Positions 1 to 8,060 of a stretch of 50,090 nt of DNA are shown here, in pieces. The notes beneath the pieces are model-generated. The model had not been told where the DNA came from. It worked only from the letters and a program-made list of their open reading frames with translations, and made no database searches. Each line of letters opens with the position of its first letter. The first letter of the stretch is position 1. The DNA is from Betaproteobacteria bacterium. Lineage in GTDB: Bacteria > Pseudomonadota > Gammaproteobacteria > Burkholderiales > Thiobacillaceae. Where the stretch lies: NCBI GenBank assembly GCA_020061585.1, contig JAGUXX010000317.1, positions 1 to 50,090 of the forward strand, written 5' to 3'. The position numbers were made by a program, and so were the translations under genes.

Positions 1-2240
1 AGGGTCGGGTTGCGGCCTTGCGCCCAACGACCTTCGGTGCCGGTGACGCGTCCGCTGCGCGCCCAGTCATCGCCGGTGATCCGCGTGCCGCCATCGCGGC
101 CTTCACCAGTGATGCGTTCAGTGATCGCTTCGGGGGCTGGCGCTGGGGCCGGTGCCGCCATGCTGAAACCCTGGCGCGGATCGTCGCGGTAGCGGAATTC
201 CGGCGTGCCGGAAACCAGGCCCGAGGCCATGTTGACCGGGCCGGTGATGCGGCCGGCGCCGCCGTAGCCGGTACCGGTGATACGACTGATGGCTTCCCGC
301 GCCGGCGCCGCTATGCTGAATTCGGCGGGGCGTGGTTCAGTCTCGCGTCGCGCCATGCTCATGGCCATCGCACGCGGTTGGTTTGATTGTTGGCTCACTG
401 GCTGTCCCGGTGGCTGAAAGCGTGGCGGCAGAGCGGGCGCGGCCTGTTGCGTCTCCTGATCGGTGTGCTGGCAAGCGCAGGCGCCTTGCATCTGCTCGCT
501 GGCCGCATAGGGCGTGCCGCTGATCGCCATACGGCTGCCTGGCTCGTCGCCGGTGACTCGGCTCGATGCCTGGCCGCCCATGCCCAGCGGCGTGCCGGAC
601 ACCGCCAGGCCATGTCGGGTGTGAGTCACCACCACCTTGCTGGCCGCCGCGCTGCTCTCGGGTGCGGGCTCCGCCGCGCAGGCCGCATTGAAGCGCTCCG
701 CGCCGGCGTACTCGGTGCCGGTGACGCGCTGGCACCCGCCCTGCTCGTCACCGCTCAGCTTTGGGAAGCGGCTGCCGGTCAGCACGCCGCCGGTCAACAT
801 CTGTCCCACCAGCGTGCGCATCTCGCGCACTTTGGCCGGGGCAGCGCCTTGCACGCCGCCGCGCTCGTATTGCGAGCCGGTGACGCGGCCTTCGGCGCGC
901 GGCTCGTTGCCGGTCACTTTTTGGGTGCGCTCCACCAGATTGCCGGTGATGCGCTGTCCGGCCTGGCTTGCCGCTTCGCCCACCTTTTCCGGGCGAGGAT
1001 CGGGGCGGCCATGGCAGACCGTCTGGAACTGTTCGTTGGAAAGATATTCGGTGCCCGAGATGCTCTTGCAAGCACCCGCTTCATCGCCGGTCACCTTGAT
1101 GGAACGTCCCACTTCAACGCCCGACACCGGACGGCCGGCAAGCGTATGGGTCAATGCCACCTTGCTCGGACCGTTGATTGTCAGCCGCGAGCTGCCGGCA
1201 TCCGCGTACTGCGAGCCGGTGATCGACCGCTTCGCACCGGCCTCTTCACCGGTCACGGCACGAGGACGCGCCGCGTCGCTGCCGGTGACGACCAGTCCCT
1301 TGCGCGCGGTAGTGCCGACGCTCACCTTTTCCGGACGGGCGGTCAGACCCTTGCCCTCGCAGTACTCGGTGAAATGCTCGCTGCCGAGATATTCGGTGCC
1401 GGTCACCGGCTTGCAGGTACCGGCTTCGCCACCGGTGACCTGGGGCGCGCGTCCCACTTCAATGCCACTTACCCAGCGACCGTGACTGGTGGCACTCATG
1501 CCTACTTTGGTCGGCGCGGGTTCCGGTCGGCTGGCGCAGAACGCTTCAAACTGCTCGCTGCCGATGTATTCGGTGCCGGTGATGGCGCGACAGGTGCCCG
1601 GCTCGTTGCCGGTCACCCGCGAGGTCCGCTCCACCTGGGTACCGGAAACGGTCTGGCCGGAAAGCGTGGTACCGGTTTCGACCTTGGCCGGAATCTCGAC
1701 TTGCGGACGCACGCGACCACTTGGGCGGGTTGCTGGCGCGTTGCCGCGTCCCTTGCTGCTGAGTTCGGCGCGACGCTTGCGCGCCAATGCCTGACCGCTC
1801 AATCCGGCCATGTTCGATGCCGCACTTGACGATGGCTTGGTCGGCAAGGCGGCCTTGCCAAACTGGGACATGGCCTTGCGCCGCTCGCGACAGAAATCAC
1901 GCATACCCGCATCGCTATCCGCAGCAACCGCTTGTGCGGCGGCGGGGCCGCTTTCAACCAGGGTGCAGGCGATGTCGAGCGCGGCCTCGGTTGCCGACTC
2001 GGCAACCGGCTCCGGCGCGCTTTCCGGCAAGGCTGCGGCTGGCGCTACCGTGGTTTCGGTCGCTGTCGGCGCGGCAGCGGTCGACGTTGCCTGCGGCGCG
2101 CGCCGGCTTGCCGCGACGCTTTGCCGGGTCACCATACCGAGCCCTTTCTTGCCGGTCTGGGACAAGATGGCGCGTCTCGCGCGGGCCAGCTCCTGGCCGC
2201 TCAGGCCTGCCAAGGCATCGCTCAAAGTCTGTTCGGGCAT
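1..2240 (-). CDS. csoS2: Carboxysome assembly scaffold CsoS2 (3' end cut by window edge)
   Basis: CsoS2 is the long, disordered scaffold that links RuBisCO to the shell of alpha-carboxysomes. Reading the minus strand from the ATG at 2240 (GAGGAAAC ribosome site just upstream) gives an open frame to base 1. The N-terminal part shows three basic RuBisCO-binding-type repeats, around residues 14-33, 113-130 and 147-167, each with an RRA/RRK core and LS/MS-x-x-GK-like end. A long middle region then repeats VTG / ITGTEY units with paired cysteines. The last residues before the edge (ITGDDWAR, VTGTEGRW, GRNPT) match the conserved C-terminal shell-binding region, so only a few residues should be missing. 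No RuBisCO gene lies directly upstream. Instead a cbbR diverges from it, which is unlike the usual cbbL-cbbS-csoS2 order. Confidence 0.93.
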   Translation of the reverse strand, partial: MPEQTLSDALAGLSGQELARARRAILSQTGKKGLGMVTRQSVAASRRAPQATSTAAAPTATETTVAPAAALPESAPEPVAESATEAALDIACTLVESGPAAAQAVAADSDAGMRDFCRERRKAMSQFGKAALPTKPSSSAASNMAGLSGQALARKRRAELSSKGRGNAPATRPSGRVRPQVEIPAKVETGTTLSGQTVSGTQVERTSRVTGNEPGTCRAITGTEYIGSEQFEAFCASRPEPAPTKVGMSATSHGRWVSGIEVGRAPQVTGGEAGTCKPVTGTEYLGSEHFTEYCEGKGLTARPEKVSVGTTARKGLVVTGSDAARPRAVTGEEAGAKRSITGSQYADAGSSRLTINGPSKVALTHTLAGRPVSGVEVGRSIKVTGDEAGACKSISGTEYLSNEQFQTVCHGRPDPRPEKVGEAASQAGQRITGNLVERTQKVTGNEPRAEGRVTGSQYERGGVQGAAPAKVREMRTLVGQMLTGGVLTGSRFPKLSGDEQGGCQRVTGTEYAGAERFNAACAAEPAPESSAAASKVVVTHTRHGLAVSGTPLGMGGQASSRVTGDEPGSRMAISGTPYAASEQMQGACACQHTDQETQQAAPALPPRFQPPGQPVSQQSNQPRAMAMSMARRETEPRPAEFSIAAPAREAISRITGTGYGGAGRITGPVNMASGLVSGTPEFRYRDDPRQGFSMAAPAPAPAPEAITERITGEGRDGGTRITGDDWARSGRVTGTEGRWAQGRNPT

Positions 2241-2393
2241 GATGTTTCCTCTTGCGGTTGTTCGGTTCGGGGGCGGCTTTTGCGCCGCACTGGGTGCAGC
2301 GGACGCCCCGAACTTTAGGGATGACGAACAACAAACAAAAGTTAATTGTTATTATTTAATCCATATACAAATGTTTATTCATGAGGCTTGCCC
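2241..2393. promoter_or_regulatory. Divergent csoS2/cbbR control region
   Basis: This 153-bp gap separates divergent csoS2 and cbbR. Its right half (about 2325-2380) is strikingly A+T-rich compared with the flanks and contains TTA/TAA-type half sites such as TTAATTGTTA and ATTTAATCC. LysR-type CbbR proteins usually bind T-N11-A sites in the gap they share with their target. I infer that this is the CbbR operator and the carboxysome promoter, but no single -35/-10 pair is convincing. Confidence 0.5.
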
Positions 2394-3365
2394 ATGCGAC
2401 TCCGCAACGTCACTCTTCACCAACTGCGCTTGTTCCAGAGTCTGGGTACACATCTATCCTTCACCCGCGTGGCGGAGGCGCTGCATCTGACCCAGCCGGC
2501 TGTTTCCATCCAGATCAAGCGACTCGAAGAAAGCGTCGGCCTGCCGCTGGTGGAGCAAATGGGCAAGCGCCTGTTCCTCACCGACGCGGGGCGGGAATTG
2601 TTCGAGGCCAGTCAGGACGTACTGGAGCGCATGCGGGTACTGGGCGAGGACATGACCGGTCTGGAGGAGGGCATACGCGGCCCGTTGAACCTGGCGGCCA
2701 TTACCACCGCCAAGTACTTCATGCCGCATCTGCTGGGCGCCTTCCTGCGCGACTACCCGGCGGTGGAGCCACGCCTGACCATCACCAACCAGTCGCGCGT
2801 GGTGGAGCGCCTGGAAGGCAATCTGGACGATCTGGTGATCATGGGTACGGTGCCGGAAAACCTGGACCTGGAAGCGGAGTTCTTCCTGGACAACCCGCTG
2901 GTGGTCGTGTCGCATCCGAACCACCCGCTGGTGGGCCAGAAAAACATCCCGCTGGCGCGCATCGCCGAGGAGCGTTTTCTTTCCCGCGAGCCCGGTTCGG
3001 GCACGAGACAGGCCCGCACCCGGCTGTTCGCGCAGCACGGACTGGCCGCCAACACCTACATGGAACTGGGCAGCAGCGAAGCAATCAAGCAGGCGGTGAT
3101 GGCCGGCCTCGGCATCTCCGTGCTGTCACGCCACAACCTGGCGCTGGAGCTCGACTCCGGCCTGATGGCGATTCTGGATGTCGAGCACTTTCCCCTGAAA
3201 CGCCAATGGTACGCGGTGCATCTCAAGGGCAAGAAGCTGTCGCATACCACGCGCCGTTTCCTGGATTTCCTGCTTCAGGATGGCGCGCGCATCTGGCTGG
3301 AGAGCCAGCCGCACCTGCAGGTCGCCGCGCCCAGGGCGGGCAATAAGGGGGCGAAGAAGGGGTGA
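2394..3365 (+). CDS. cbbR: LysR-family CO2-fixation regulator CbbR (copy 1)
   Basis: This is a LysR-type transcription activator of the CbbR group, which controls Calvin-cycle and carboxysome genes in response to metabolites. The start is the ATG at 2394 (MRLRNVTLHQ), with GAGG eight bases upstream. The N-terminal winged helix-turn-helix covers about residues 10-60 (FTRVAEALHLTQPAVSIQIK). The C-terminal effector-binding domain carries CbbR-like signatures: ITTAKYFMPHLLGAF, the PGSGTR loop, and GSSEAIKQAVMAGLGIS. The length of 323 residues is normal. It diverges from csoS2, so the carboxysome operon is its likely target. It is clearly distinct in sequence from the second cbbR at 17831. Confidence 0.92.
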   Translation: MRLRNVTLHQLRLFQSLGTHLSFTRVAEALHLTQPAVSIQIKRLEESVGLPLVEQMGKRLFLTDAGRELFEASQDVLERMRVLGEDMTGLEEGIRGPLNLAAITTAKYFMPHLLGAFLRDYPAVEPRLTITNQSRVVERLEGNLDDLVIMGTVPENLDLEAEFFLDNPLVVVSHPNHPLVGQKNIPLARIAEERFLSREPGSGTRQARTRLFAQHGLAANTYMELGSSEAIKQAVMAGLGISVLSRHNLALELDSGLMAILDVEHFPLKRQWYAVHLKGKKLSHTTRRFLDFLLQDGARIWLESQPHLQVAAPRAGNKGAKKG

Positions 3366-3613
3366 CAGAGCTTATTTTCCGGCCGCTTTGTCCAGCAAGC
3401 CGAGACCGCGCTCAGACCGCAGCCGGAAACGTGTCTCCGCATCGTCAACACCTTCGTAGACAACGAAAATCTACTTGTTTATGTATTTAAAACAGTACGT
3501 TGCGATGGTTTTGTATTTAATGTAAAAACTTTTATATTAATTGCACGGAAGTGCTCAAGATGCCGCAAAACACCCCCTGGTCGTTCTATGGACGCCGTAC
3601 TGAACTCCAGTAG

Positions 3614-5023
3614 ATGCAACGCATCCTGGAACGGCGGCGGTGGTTTTTCCTGCAAATTTCGGGGCGGCGACGAATCGGCAAGACGGCCCTGATTCAACAG
3701 GCGCTCCAGGGAGCGGGCATCGCCAAGACCTTGTATGTGCAGATTCCCGACTCGGACCCCGCGGGTGTGGTGGCAGCCTGCAATGGCTATCTGGAAACCT
3801 TCGGCATTGATGCGCGGGTGACCAGCTTGGGCGAGTTGGCGCAGTTGATCGGCCGGCTGGCTGCCGAGGGCTATGTGGTTGCCCTGGACGAGTTCCAGTA
3901 CTTCCATCGCAAACAGCTTTCCGATTTTTGTTCTCTGCTACAGGCGGAAGTGGATCGCCTGGCGGCGAGGGCGGCGGATATTCCGGGCGGGCTGATCGTG
4001 CTGGGCTCGCTGCATGCCGAGATGACCGCCTTGCTGGAAGATCGGGATGCACCGCTATTCAATCGCACGACCGATACCCTGGAATTGGGTCATCTCGATA
4101 TTGCTTCGGTGCTGGAAATCCTGCGCGCCCATGCCGACGACAATGCGGAGCGGTTGCTTTTTCTTTGGAATCTGTTCGAGGGAGTGCCGAAGTTTTATCG
4201 CGACGCCTACGAACAGGGCGTGCTGGGTGCGGCGCGCAAGCCTTTGTTGGGCAGTTTGTTCTTTTCCAGTTCCTCGCCCTTGCGCAATGAGGCCGACAAC
4301 TGGTTTTTGCGCGAACTGCGAGGGCGCTATGACATGGTCTTGCAGTATCTGGCGAAGCATCCGGGCTGCACGAATGCCGATATCGAGGCGGCCATGAAAA
4401 TGCTTTCCGGCCCTGGTGAGGTGCGCCAGGTGGGTGGCTATCTGAAGATATTGTCCGAACGCTATCGCATGATTGAACGGCGGCTGCCGATTCTCTCGCC
4501 ACCGCGTGCGCGCAGTGGTCGCTATTACATCCGCGACAATTTCCTGCGCGCCTGGCTCTCCGCTTTGCAACGCCCGGTGTCCGCAGTGGCCTTTCGGCCC
4601 GTGGATACACTGGTTGACCTGGCCGATGAACGGCTGGCAGACGTAGAAGGCTATGCATTGGAAGATTTGGCGGGACAGTTATACGAGGAGAGGAGCCGCC
4701 TCGGGATCGGCGACTTTCCCGTCAGCGAACGCATTCGTGGTTATTGGGATCGGGCCGATGTGGAGATCGACCTGGTGGCGGTCAATGAGGATGAACAGCG
4801 GATTCGATTTGGCACCTGCAAGCGCAATCCGGACAAGCTGCCGGGCTCGATTGACGCGCTCGTGCGTAGCGCAGGACGATTTTTGGACGCCCACCCACGC
4901 TTCAATACATGGCAAGCAGAGTACGTTGCCATTTCGCCAGCCATCAGTCCTGAAATGAGGTCCGCGTTGGCAGCCCGCAGTGTGATTGCGCAGAGTTTGT
5001 CAGACCTGATCGAGGGTTTGTAG
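3614..5023 (+). CDS. DEXX-box/DUF234-type AAA ATPase, reading frame broken near its start by TAG
   Basis: This protein belongs to the P-loop ATPase group with a C-terminal nuclease-like (DUF234-type) domain. Such genes are common in archaea and in bacterial accessory regions, and their function is mostly unknown. Walker A is GRRRIGKT (residues 17-24 from the ATG at 3614) and a Walker B-like VVALDEFQYF follows. The C-terminal part has the charged DVEIDLVAV motif typical of the family. The natural start is probably upstream: the frame opens at an ATG at 3560 and encodes the family's usual FYGRRTEL opening, then meets TAG at 3611-3613, directly followed by ATG at 3614. Either translation restarts there, giving a protein without the N-terminal strap, or the gene is decaying. 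It lies just downstream of cbbR in the same direction and resembles the NTPases at 11-16 kb only in general type. Confidence 0.75.
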   Translation: MQRILERRRWFFLQISGRRRIGKTALIQQALQGAGIAKTLYVQIPDSDPAGVVAACNGYLETFGIDARVTSLGELAQLIGRLAAEGYVVALDEFQYFHRKQLSDFCSLLQAEVDRLAARAADIPGGLIVLGSLHAEMTALLEDRDAPLFNRTTDTLELGHLDIASVLEILRAHADDNAERLLFLWNLFEGVPKFYRDAYEQGVLGAARKPLLGSLFFSSSSPLRNEADNWFLRELRGRYDMVLQYLAKHPGCTNADIEAAMKMLSGPGEVRQVGGYLKILSERYRMIERRLPILSPPRARSGRYYIRDNFLRAWLSALQRPVSAVAFRPVDTLVDLADERLADVEGYALEDLAGQLYEERSRLGIGDFPVSERIRGYWDRADVEIDLVAVNEDEQRIRFGTCKRNPDKLPGSIDALVRSAGRFLDAHPRFNTWQAEYVAISPAISPEMRSALAARSVIAQSLSDLIEGL

Positions 5024-5030
5024 GCGGCTC

Positions 5031-5123
5031 ATCGATATCGATTTCCGCATCTCCGACACCTTCACCGACAGCTTCGCCAAGCTGACCGGCGCGTATCAGA
5101 ATGCTGTCAAGACGACCGCCTTC
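5031..5123 (+). pseudogene. Remnant of the N-terminus of a UvrD-like helicase with a ParE/RelE-like lead domain
   Basis: A 31-codon stretch in one frame encodes a sequence very close to the conserved opening of a family of UvrD/REP-type helicases that begin with a toxin-like domain (key residues DFRISDTFTDS, LTG, AVKTTAF). The similarity stops abruptly after TTAF, and unrelated sequence follows in the same frame. There is no start codon or ribosome site of its own. I read it as a scrap left by deletion or insertion between the ATPase gene and the cbb operon. The identification rests on recall of the family's opening motif. Confidence 0.5.
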
Positions 5124-5183
5124 TCATGGATGACTGAATTATTCAGTTCTTCCTTGGTTGAGGTAGCCCGAAGTGAATACCAA

Positions 5184-5204
5184 AATCGGCAACGGCCGAC
5201 TTGC
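5184..5204 (-). terminator. Weak terminator-like hairpin after the cbb operon
   Basis: Read on the minus strand, a 5-bp stem (TCGGC / GCCGA) with a 4-base loop is followed by TTTTGG. It lies about 45 bp beyond the stop of the 98-residue gene that ends the operon. The stem is short, so it may be only part of the termination signal. Confidence 0.35.
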
Positions 5205-5249
5205 GCTTTTGCCATGCTCCGAGGGCCGTCACCTCTTGCCGCCACTTGC

Positions 5250-5546
5250 TTATTCGTCGTCGCCCAGTTCCGGATTCCAGCCCTTGTCGCGCGCCGACTG
5301 CATGGCTTGGGCGTAGATGTCGGTGTGGCGTTGTTGCAGTTCGGGCGGCAGGCGGCTGGGCAGGCCGGCGTATTTGTCCCATTCCACCTGCACCTTGTCC
5401 ATCAGCAACTGCATGCGGCCGAGATCCCAGCCGGCGCAGTCCTCGGTGTCCGGGATGAAGCCGAATACCCGGCCGTCGAGCACGATGCGGCCAAGTTGGG
5501 TGATGCCGTGATGGTCCTGATTGAGGCCGACGTAAGTGTTTTGCAT
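5250..5546 (-). CDS. Conserved-looking small protein of the cbb operon, function unknown
   Basis: This 98-residue soluble protein starts at ATG 5546, with AAGGA upstream and only 20 bp after the cbbO stop, so it is almost certainly co-transcribed with cbbLSQO. It has no signal peptide or membrane segment. The N-terminal half is a mixed, strand-like segment (ITQLGRIVLDGRVFGFIPDTEDCAGWDLGR read in pieces), and the C-terminal half is an acidic helical region (WDKYAGLPSRLPPELQQR, GWNPELGDDE). Small genes in this position after cbbO occur in other sulfur and iron oxidisers, one of them called cbbA in Acidithiobacillus. I cannot show homology to that here. A role in RuBisCO activation or regulation is inference from position only. 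Confidence 0.75.
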   Translation of the reverse strand: MQNTYVGLNQDHHGITQLGRIVLDGRVFGFIPDTEDCAGWDLGRMQLLMDKVQVEWDKYAGLPSRLPPELQQRHTDIYAQAMQSARDKGWNPELGDDE

Positions 5547-5566
5547 GGGGTCCTTAACGGGAATGT

Positions 5567-7942
5567 TTAACGCGTCAAGCCGGCATAAAGCAGCGGCAGC
5601 TTTTCCGGCAGACGTTGTACATGATCGACGACCATGTAGTTCTTCTGGCCGAAGATGCGCGAGACGTAATTATCCGCCCTCGGGTCCAGACTCATGCAAT
5701 AGGTGGTGACGCCGAACTTGGCGACTTCTTCCACCGCTTTTTTGGTGTCCATGCGCAGGTATTGCGGGTCGCGCACGTCGATGTCGGCGGGTTCGCCGTC
5801 GGTGATGACGATCAGTAGTTTCTTCGCCGAGCGCTGCAGTTGCAGGTGGTGGCCGGCGTGGCGGATGGCCGCGCCCATGCGGGTGGAGAGCTGGCCGGTC
5901 ATGCCGGCGAGTTTGGCTTTTGGCGCATCGTCCCAGTGCTGGTCGAAGTCCTTGAAGCGGATGTACTCGACGTCGTGGCGGCCGTCGGAGCAGAAGCCGT
6001 GGATGGCGAACGGGTCGCCCACCTTGCTGATGGCATCGGACAGCAACACGCAGGCGCGCCGGGTCAGGTCGAGCACGGAATACTCCTGGCCCTGGACGAC
6101 TTCGTTGGTGGATTCGGACAAGTCGAGCAGCACCAGAATCGAGAAGTCGCGGGTTTTTCGGACCGAACGCATCATGATGCGCGGGTCCGGCTGGTTGCCC
6201 AGACGAATGTCGATGAAGCTTTGCACCGCCGCGTTGATGTCGATCTCGTCGCCATCTTCCAGCTTGCGGATGCGCTGCACGCCTTGTGGCTGCATGGCGT
6301 CGAGCAGGAACTTCATGCGGTGGATTTCGCGCTTGTACTGGGCGGTGATGTCGTTGATCAGTTGCACATCCCCCTGTTTGGCGCGCTTTTCCAGCACCGT
6401 CGCCCAGGCCGGGCGTTCGAGCTGGATCTGGTAATCCCATTCCGAGTAATGGAACGGGTCGGAGATGGGCTCCTTGCCTTCGAGTTCGTTGAAGCTCTTG
6501 CCGTTGCTTTCGTCGCCGATGTTTTCGTAGGGGAACAGTTCGGTGCCCAGCACCCAGATTTCCTCGGCATCGTCACCGGCGGTTTCGACGTCGATCTCGT
6601 TCGCCATTTCCATGACACTGACGTATTTGCGCACTTGCTTGATCGACTCGTAGCCGGCGCCGGCGGCCTTGTTGAAATCGAACTCCTCGAATTCCCAGAA
6701 ATAGCGGTTGTCGTCGCGGTACGGCGCGGTCAGCAGATCGGTGCGCGGATTGAAGGCGATTTTCTTGCTGCTCAGGCTATGCGCAAGCTGAACGCCGATT
6801 TCCCAGGAAGTCAGGTTGCTGTTCAGGCGATCCCGCGCGTTGGCGAACAGCACTCGCGCTTCGGCAATCCACGGATCGTTGTCTTGATAGGTTTCGTCGA
6901 GCAGCGCGCGGGCGAGGCGATTCAGGTAGTCGCCGACGCTGTTGCTCATCTCCGGCGTGGCGGTATGCAGCTTGGCCCACATTGCCTTGAGACCCGGGAA
7001 GCGTCGGATGGACAGCGCTTCGACGCGGGCGTCCTCGATTACCGAGATCACCGCCATCTGCATCGGGTTGAGCGCTTCGGCGGAGATCGGCTGCTGGGTT
7101 TCGACGATATGCGCGGCGCAGTGGGCGGCGGTGGCGCGGTAGAGTTCCAGACCGGAAATCTTTTCTCCCTCCGCGGCGCCTTCGCCGGCGGGAAGCACAA
7201 AGTCATCGAAGGCATCCGGCACATGCAGCAGGTAGTCGGCGATATACGGCCGGTAGCCCTCGCGGCTTTCAAAGTCGCCGGAGGTCGGGCGCATGAAAAA
7301 GTCGCGTGCCCATAGTGCGCGCAGGTACATGTTGATGCGCCGTTGCACGTCGACCAGCAGCGTGCCCTTGCGCTCCTTTTGCAGCATTGCCAGAGATTCC
7401 TTGGTCTCCAGGCTGAAATACTTGATCTGTTCCTCGTAGTTGGTGCGGTGCGCGTGCGCGCCCCACAGCGCCCAGCGGCGCAGGCCGCCCAGGGTCAGGT
7501 TCTGGAACAGCACTTCCAGCTTGTCCAGCATCGGCCGCACGCCGCGCGGCGCCTGGGCGATCAGGGTGCTGATGAATTGCAGGTACTTCAGGAACAGCGC
7601 CGCATCACCCAGCCGGTTGGCGGCGGTGGGCGCGGTAGCCAGCAGCAGTTCGATCACCGAGCCGGAGGTTTTCGAGGCCAGCATCAATGCGGCGGTTGCG
7701 AGGTCGGCGACCACATCCTCGCCGACTTCCTTGGCGACTTGCGGTGCTTCCTCGATCCAGGTTTCCACCAACGAATCGCCGCGCCCCAGGCCGCGAATGG
7801 CGGAAACGCCCTTCAGGTAGTTATCCAGGCCGCGCGGCGAGAATACCTTGGTGGCGTCGTGCCAGTTGGCTTCCAGCGCCTGCCGGGTATGCGGCGACAG
7901 GTCTTCCAGCAGTTCGGCGTAGTCGGCTAATTGAATGGACAT
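5567..7942 (-). CDS. cbbO: RuBisCO activase adaptor CbbO (VWA-domain protein)
   Basis: CbbO partners with the AAA+ hexamer CbbQ. Its von Willebrand factor A domain docks on inhibited RuBisCO so that CbbQ can strip tight-binding sugar phosphates from the active site. The 791-residue length fits the family. The C-terminal VWA domain shows the MIDAS motif DLSES within ILVLLDLSESTNEV, and later VITDGEPADID supplies the second metal-site loop. The long N-terminal part is the CbbQ-binding region. The start at ATG 7942 has AAGGAAAA upstream. It is third in the activase order cbbL-cbbS-cbbQ-cbbO, with a palindromic repeat separating it from cbbQ. Confidence 0.95.
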   Translation of the reverse strand: MSIQLADYAELLEDLSPHTRQALEANWHDATKVFSPRGLDNYLKGVSAIRGLGRGDSLVETWIEEAPQVAKEVGEDVVADLATAALMLASKTSGSVIELLLATAPTAANRLGDAALFLKYLQFISTLIAQAPRGVRPMLDKLEVLFQNLTLGGLRRWALWGAHAHRTNYEEQIKYFSLETKESLAMLQKERKGTLLVDVQRRINMYLRALWARDFFMRPTSGDFESREGYRPYIADYLLHVPDAFDDFVLPAGEGAAEGEKISGLELYRATAAHCAAHIVETQQPISAEALNPMQMAVISVIEDARVEALSIRRFPGLKAMWAKLHTATPEMSNSVGDYLNRLARALLDETYQDNDPWIAEARVLFANARDRLNSNLTSWEIGVQLAHSLSSKKIAFNPRTDLLTAPYRDDNRYFWEFEEFDFNKAAGAGYESIKQVRKYVSVMEMANEIDVETAGDDAEEIWVLGTELFPYENIGDESNGKSFNELEGKEPISDPFHYSEWDYQIQLERPAWATVLEKRAKQGDVQLINDITAQYKREIHRMKFLLDAMQPQGVQRIRKLEDGDEIDINAAVQSFIDIRLGNQPDPRIMMRSVRKTRDFSILVLLDLSESTNEVVQGQEYSVLDLTRRACVLLSDAISKVGDPFAIHGFCSDGRHDVEYIRFKDFDQHWDDAPKAKLAGMTGQLSTRMGAAIRHAGHHLQLQRSAKKLLIVITDGEPADIDVRDPQYLRMDTKKAVEEVAKFGVTTYCMSLDPRADNYVSRIFGQKNYMVVDHVQRLPEKLPLLYAGLTR

Positions 7943-7955
7943 GGTTTTCCTTTAT

Positions 7956-8053
7956 CGTCATTCCCGCGCATGCGGGAATCCAGATGGTTCATCTAACTTT
8001 GTCGTAAAGCAGTCAGTCTTGCGAACTGGATTCCCGCATGCGCGGGAATGACG
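7956..8053. repeat. Palindromic intergenic repeat, type 2 (cbbQ-cbbO gap)
   Basis: The arms CGTCATTCCCGCGCATGCGG and its inverted partner ending GGGAATGACG enclose about 40 bases. Each arm is itself nearly self-complementary (TTCCCGCGCATGCGGGAA). The element fills almost the whole gap between cbbQ and cbbO. A related variant lies between coaBC and dut at 42933. It resembles the scattered REP/MITE-like repeats of many proteobacteria. As RNA it would fold into a strong structure inside the operon transcript. Confidence 0.85.
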
Positions 8054-8060
8054 GGCTCAG

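Noticed and set aside
900-950. A CCCAAAAAG run in csoS2 considered as the ribosomal frameshift site known from some csoS2 genes
   Set aside because: In the reading frame the codons are CAA-AAA-GTG, which does not form an X-XXY-YYZ slippery heptamer, and I saw no supporting hairpin.
1-1829. Plus-strand open frames at the left edge with repeated TG/RC-rich motifs
   Set aside because: The repeats come from the csoS2 VTG repeats read on the wrong strand.
3611-3613. The TAG in the ATPase gene as a pyrrolysine codon or a sign of codon reassignment
   Set aside because: The window shows no Pyl genes, and other genes end normally in TAG, for example that at 16198-16200. Mutation or restart is simpler.
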